Source: Pseudomonadota bacterium (lineage in GTDB: Bacteria > Pseudomonadota > Alphaproteobacteria > Micropepsales > Micropepsaceae). From it: DNA of 6,969 nt. Position 1 is the stretch's first letter, and each line of letters opens with the position of its first letter. Positions 5,045 to 6,969 of this stretch are shown in pieces. The notes under the pieces were generated by a model. It made no database searches, was not told the origin of the DNA, and worked only from the letters and a program-made list of their open reading frames with translations. The DNA is taken from assembly GCA_023427355.1 (NCBI GenBank), contig JAEZBK010000155.1, positions 1-6,969 on the forward strand. Direction: 5' to 3'. The position numbers and the translations under genes were made by a program.

Positions 5045-6969
5045 AGCGAATGGGCGCTTCAAACGGCCCGGCGGGCAGGCCCGACGTGTCATACAGGGTG
5101 CAGACCGGGCTCTCGCCCCAGCAATGGCGCACCCGCGTGGCGTTGCCCGCATTGGTCAGCACTACGGCGTTGCCCTCGATGCGCGTATCGGCCCAGCGGC
5201 ACGAGGCCTGTCCGGCCCCGCACAGTTCGAACGCATTGGGATTGCCGCTGCGCCCCACCAGCCTGCCGGTGACGCCGCTGAACGACACCACCACATCGGC
5301 TCCGCGCCGCGTCACCCCCGCCAGCACCGGGCCGGAGGGATTGAGCGCCTCGCCATGGATCAGGGTGCGCGCGGCGATGGACAGCCTGCGGCCCAGCTCC
5401 GCCTTGTTGGTGGGATGCAGGTCCGCGGCATCGCCGATATCCACATTCACCGTCAGCGCCGCGCGCTTGTCTTCCAGCGCCGCCAGCCGCTGCGCCTCGC
5501 GCACATCGGCCCAGACCGATTGCGTCGGCGCATCGGGCACGGGCCCGTAATTGGGCAGTTGCACGATCAGGAAGGGCAGGTCGGGCGTCTCGAACTGCCG
5601 CCGCCAGTCCGCCATCAGCGCCTTCAGCGTCACGCGGTAATTGTCCGCGAAATAGATGTCGCTCTCGCCCTGGTACCAGACTGCGCCTTTCAGACCCAGC
5701 GGCCCCAGCGGCGCGACCATGCCGTTGTAATCCATGGTCAGGCCATGGGTGACGCCCCAGGGCATCTGCGGCGCGATCAGCGTGTCGGACACTTCCTGGT
5801 ATTTCCACGGGTTCGACAGCGGCACCGCCGTGCCATCGGCGAAGCGGATCGCCCGCTGCTCGGCGGGGCCGCGAATGCCGCAATTGCGCCAGGAACAGAA
5901 GATGTTGGTGGCGATGACGTTGACGCCTTCCTTCAGCACGCCCGCGCGCACCGGATGCTGGGTGCGGCTGGCGAAGGACGACGCCCCCACATCCATGCCG
6001 TTGATCCAGGTCTGGTCTTCCTCGTTGACGCCGCTCAGGTCCAGCACCGCGCCCGGCTTCCTCGCCTGCTCGGCGGTCAGGGTGACGGTGGTGCGCATCC
6101 ACATCTGGCCGACAAAGCCGTCCGGGTTGTTGCCGCCATTCCACAAGGCCCAGGCGCCCAGGGCCGCGGGCGCGGTCTTCCAGCCGCTGTCATTGTAATC
6201 GGCGGTCCAGGGCGTGCCGTCCTTCGGGCGCGCCGTCTTCCACCAGCGTTCCCATTTGGCGCCCCACATCCGCAACGCCGCCTGTTGGTCGGTGCGCGAA
6301 CGCGCCAGGATTTCCAGGTCGTCGTTATAGAGGCCCAGCGGCTTGAGGCCCGCTTCGCTCACCCAGTTGCGCACCCGCGCCCCGCCCCAGGCCGCCACCA
6401 CCATGCCCATGGGCACGTTGATCCCGGAATCCTTCAGTCCACGGACGAAATAATAGCAGCTCGCCGAAAATCCCCCCACCGTGTCGGGGCTGCCCACCTG
6501 CCAGCGCACCACCTGCGCGGGGCGGAACAGCGGCGTGGCGCTGGCGTTGGTGGGAATGGTGATCTGGCGGATATCGCCGGTCGCGCCGCGCCCGGCGGCG
6601 GCCGCGCCCTGCGCCTGGCGCTGGGCGAAGGCCATGTTCGACTGGCCCGTGCAGAAATAGACATCGCCGACCAGCACGTCATTGGCGGTAGCGCTTGCGC
6701 CGCCCGCCGTCGCGGTCAGCGCATACGGCCCGCCTGCGCCCATGGCGGGCAGGGTTGCGCTCCAGCGGCCATCGGCGCCCGCGCGCGCCTCGGCCTTGTT
6801 CGGGCCCAGCGAGACGCTGACAGCCGTGCCCGCCGCCGCCTCGCCATAAACCTTGATCGGCCGGTCCCGCTGCAACACCGCATGATCGGCGAACAGCGGA
6901 TGCAGCAGTTGCGGCTCAACCGGGGCGGCCTGTGGCGGCTGGAAACCGGCGGGCGGCCCGGCCAGTGCG
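5043..6969 (-). CDS. Sialate O-acetylesterase family (SASA) carbohydrate esterase (5' end outside window)
   Basis: This is an SGNH-type O-acetylesterase, probably periplasmic, that removes acetyl groups from sugars. The frame stays open to the right edge. The GTG at 6876-6878 is not the start: upstream codons encode the conserved HPLFADHAVLQRD opening, preceded by a Pro/Ala linker and ALA, which may end a signal peptide. About 641 residues are present. Numbered from the GTG codon: 7-75 beta-rich N-terminal domain; nucleophile Ser80 in GQSNM (codon 6639-6641); AAWGGARVRNW at 162-172; an inserted jelly-roll-like module at about 205-345 (WTADYNDSGW, then VNEEDQTWINGMDVG) resembling sugar-binding domains of GH2-type enzymes; WYQGESD at 401-407; DLHPTNKAELGRRL with the catalytic His488 at 486-499; and a C-terminal beta domain from about 515 with four cysteines. 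It is the first visible gene of the operon. The family call is firm, but sialic acid as substrate is not implied; pectin or hemicellulose acetyl esters are as likely. Confidence 0.92.
   Translation of the reverse strand, partial: ALAGPPAGFQPPQAAPVEPQLLHPLFADHAVLQRDRPIKVYGEAAAGTAVSVSLGPNKAEARAGADGRWSATLPAMGAGGPYALTATAGGASATANDVLVGDVYFCTGQSNMAFAQRQAQGAAAAGRGATGDIRQITIPTNASATPLFRPAQVVRWQVGSPDTVGGFSASCYYFVRGLKDSGINVPMGMVVAAWGGARVRNWVSEAGLKPLGLYNDDLEILARSRTDQQAALRMWGAKWERWWKTARPKDGTPWTADYNDSGWKTAPAALGAWALWNGGNNPDGFVGQMWMRTTVTLTAEQARKPGAVLDLSGVNEEDQTWINGMDVGASSFASRTQHPVRAGVLKEGVNVIATNIFCSWRNCGIRGPAEQRAIRFADGTAVPLSNPWKYQEVSDTLIAPQMPWGVTHGLTMDYNGMVAPLGPLGLKGAVWYQGESDIYFADNYRVTLKALMADWRRQFETPDLPFLIVQLPNYGPVPDAPTQSVWADVREAQRLAALEDKRAALTVNVDIGDAADLHPTNKAELGRRLSIAARTLIHGEALNPSGPVLAGVTRRGADVVVSFSGVTGRLVGRSGNPNAFELCGAGQASCRWADTRIEGNAVVLTNAGNATRVRHCWGESPVCTLYDTSGLPAGPFEAPIR

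Noticed and set aside
3592..5046. Open frame of 484 codons on the plus strand
   Set aside because: It is antisense to the CE7-like esterase. The product is extremely Arg/His-rich with no recognisable motif, and it overlaps the end of the barrel gene: a GC-driven shadow.
5089..6144. Open frame of 351 codons on the minus strand, in another frame of the SASA-family gene
   Set aside because: It is out of frame with a gene holding all SASA motifs, and its product is low-complexity Arg/Ala/Gly.
6876..6878. GTG as start codon of the SASA-family gene
   Set aside because: Conserved family sequence (HPLFADHA) lies immediately upstream in frame, and the frame is open to the window edge, so this codon is an internal valine.
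1..6969. tRNA/rRNA, CRISPR, insertion sequence or phage features
   Set aside because: No repeats, terminal inverted repeats, transposase motifs or tRNA-like folds were apparent; coding sequence fills nearly the whole window.

Overview
The window is GC-rich DNA with strongly GC-biased third codon positions. It looks like a chromosomal stretch from a Gram-negative bacterium, most plausibly an alphaproteobacterium of the Caulobacterales/Sphingomonadales/Micropepsaceae kind. That placement is an inference. It rests on the base composition, a TonB-dependent receptor carrying the CRG...GC cysteine blocks common in those groups, and an alginate-export-like outer-membrane barrel beside it. No RNA gene, mobile element, CRISPR array or long non-coding stretch was seen.

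Layout: (1) Bases 1-2304, + strand, hold the C-terminal beta-barrel part of a TonB-dependent receptor; its plug domain lies off the left edge. (2) A strong intrinsic terminator follows at 2325-2360. (3) Bases 2388-3677, + strand, encode a complete 429-residue alginate-export-family-like outer-membrane barrel. (4) The stop of that gene faces the stop of a convergent minus-strand gene, with a single base between them. (5) Bases 3679-5031, - strand, encode a secreted acetylxylan-esterase-like (CE7/AXE1) alpha/beta hydrolase with an N-terminal Pro/Ala linker and a beta-rich module. (6) Bases 5043-6969, - strand, encode a sialate-O-acetylesterase-family (SASA) enzyme that runs off the right edge. 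The two esterases form an operon (5043-6969 first, then 3679-5031) with an 11-base gap and a ribosome binding site that overlaps the upstream stop codon.

A reasonable reading is a glycan-use locus. Two exported deacetylases of different folds would strip O-acetyl groups from an acetylated plant or algal polysaccharide, while the TonB-dependent receptor, and perhaps the second barrel, carry released oligosaccharides across the outer membrane. The polysaccharide cannot be named from this window, because no glycoside hydrolase, polysaccharide lyase or regulator is visible. I see no clearly new system. The points most worth a second look are the divergence of the CE7-like enzyme from all three family signature motifs, the terminator placed only 27 bases before the second barrel gene, the six closely spaced cysteine pairs in the receptor, and the one-base tail-to-tail junction with no visible terminator.
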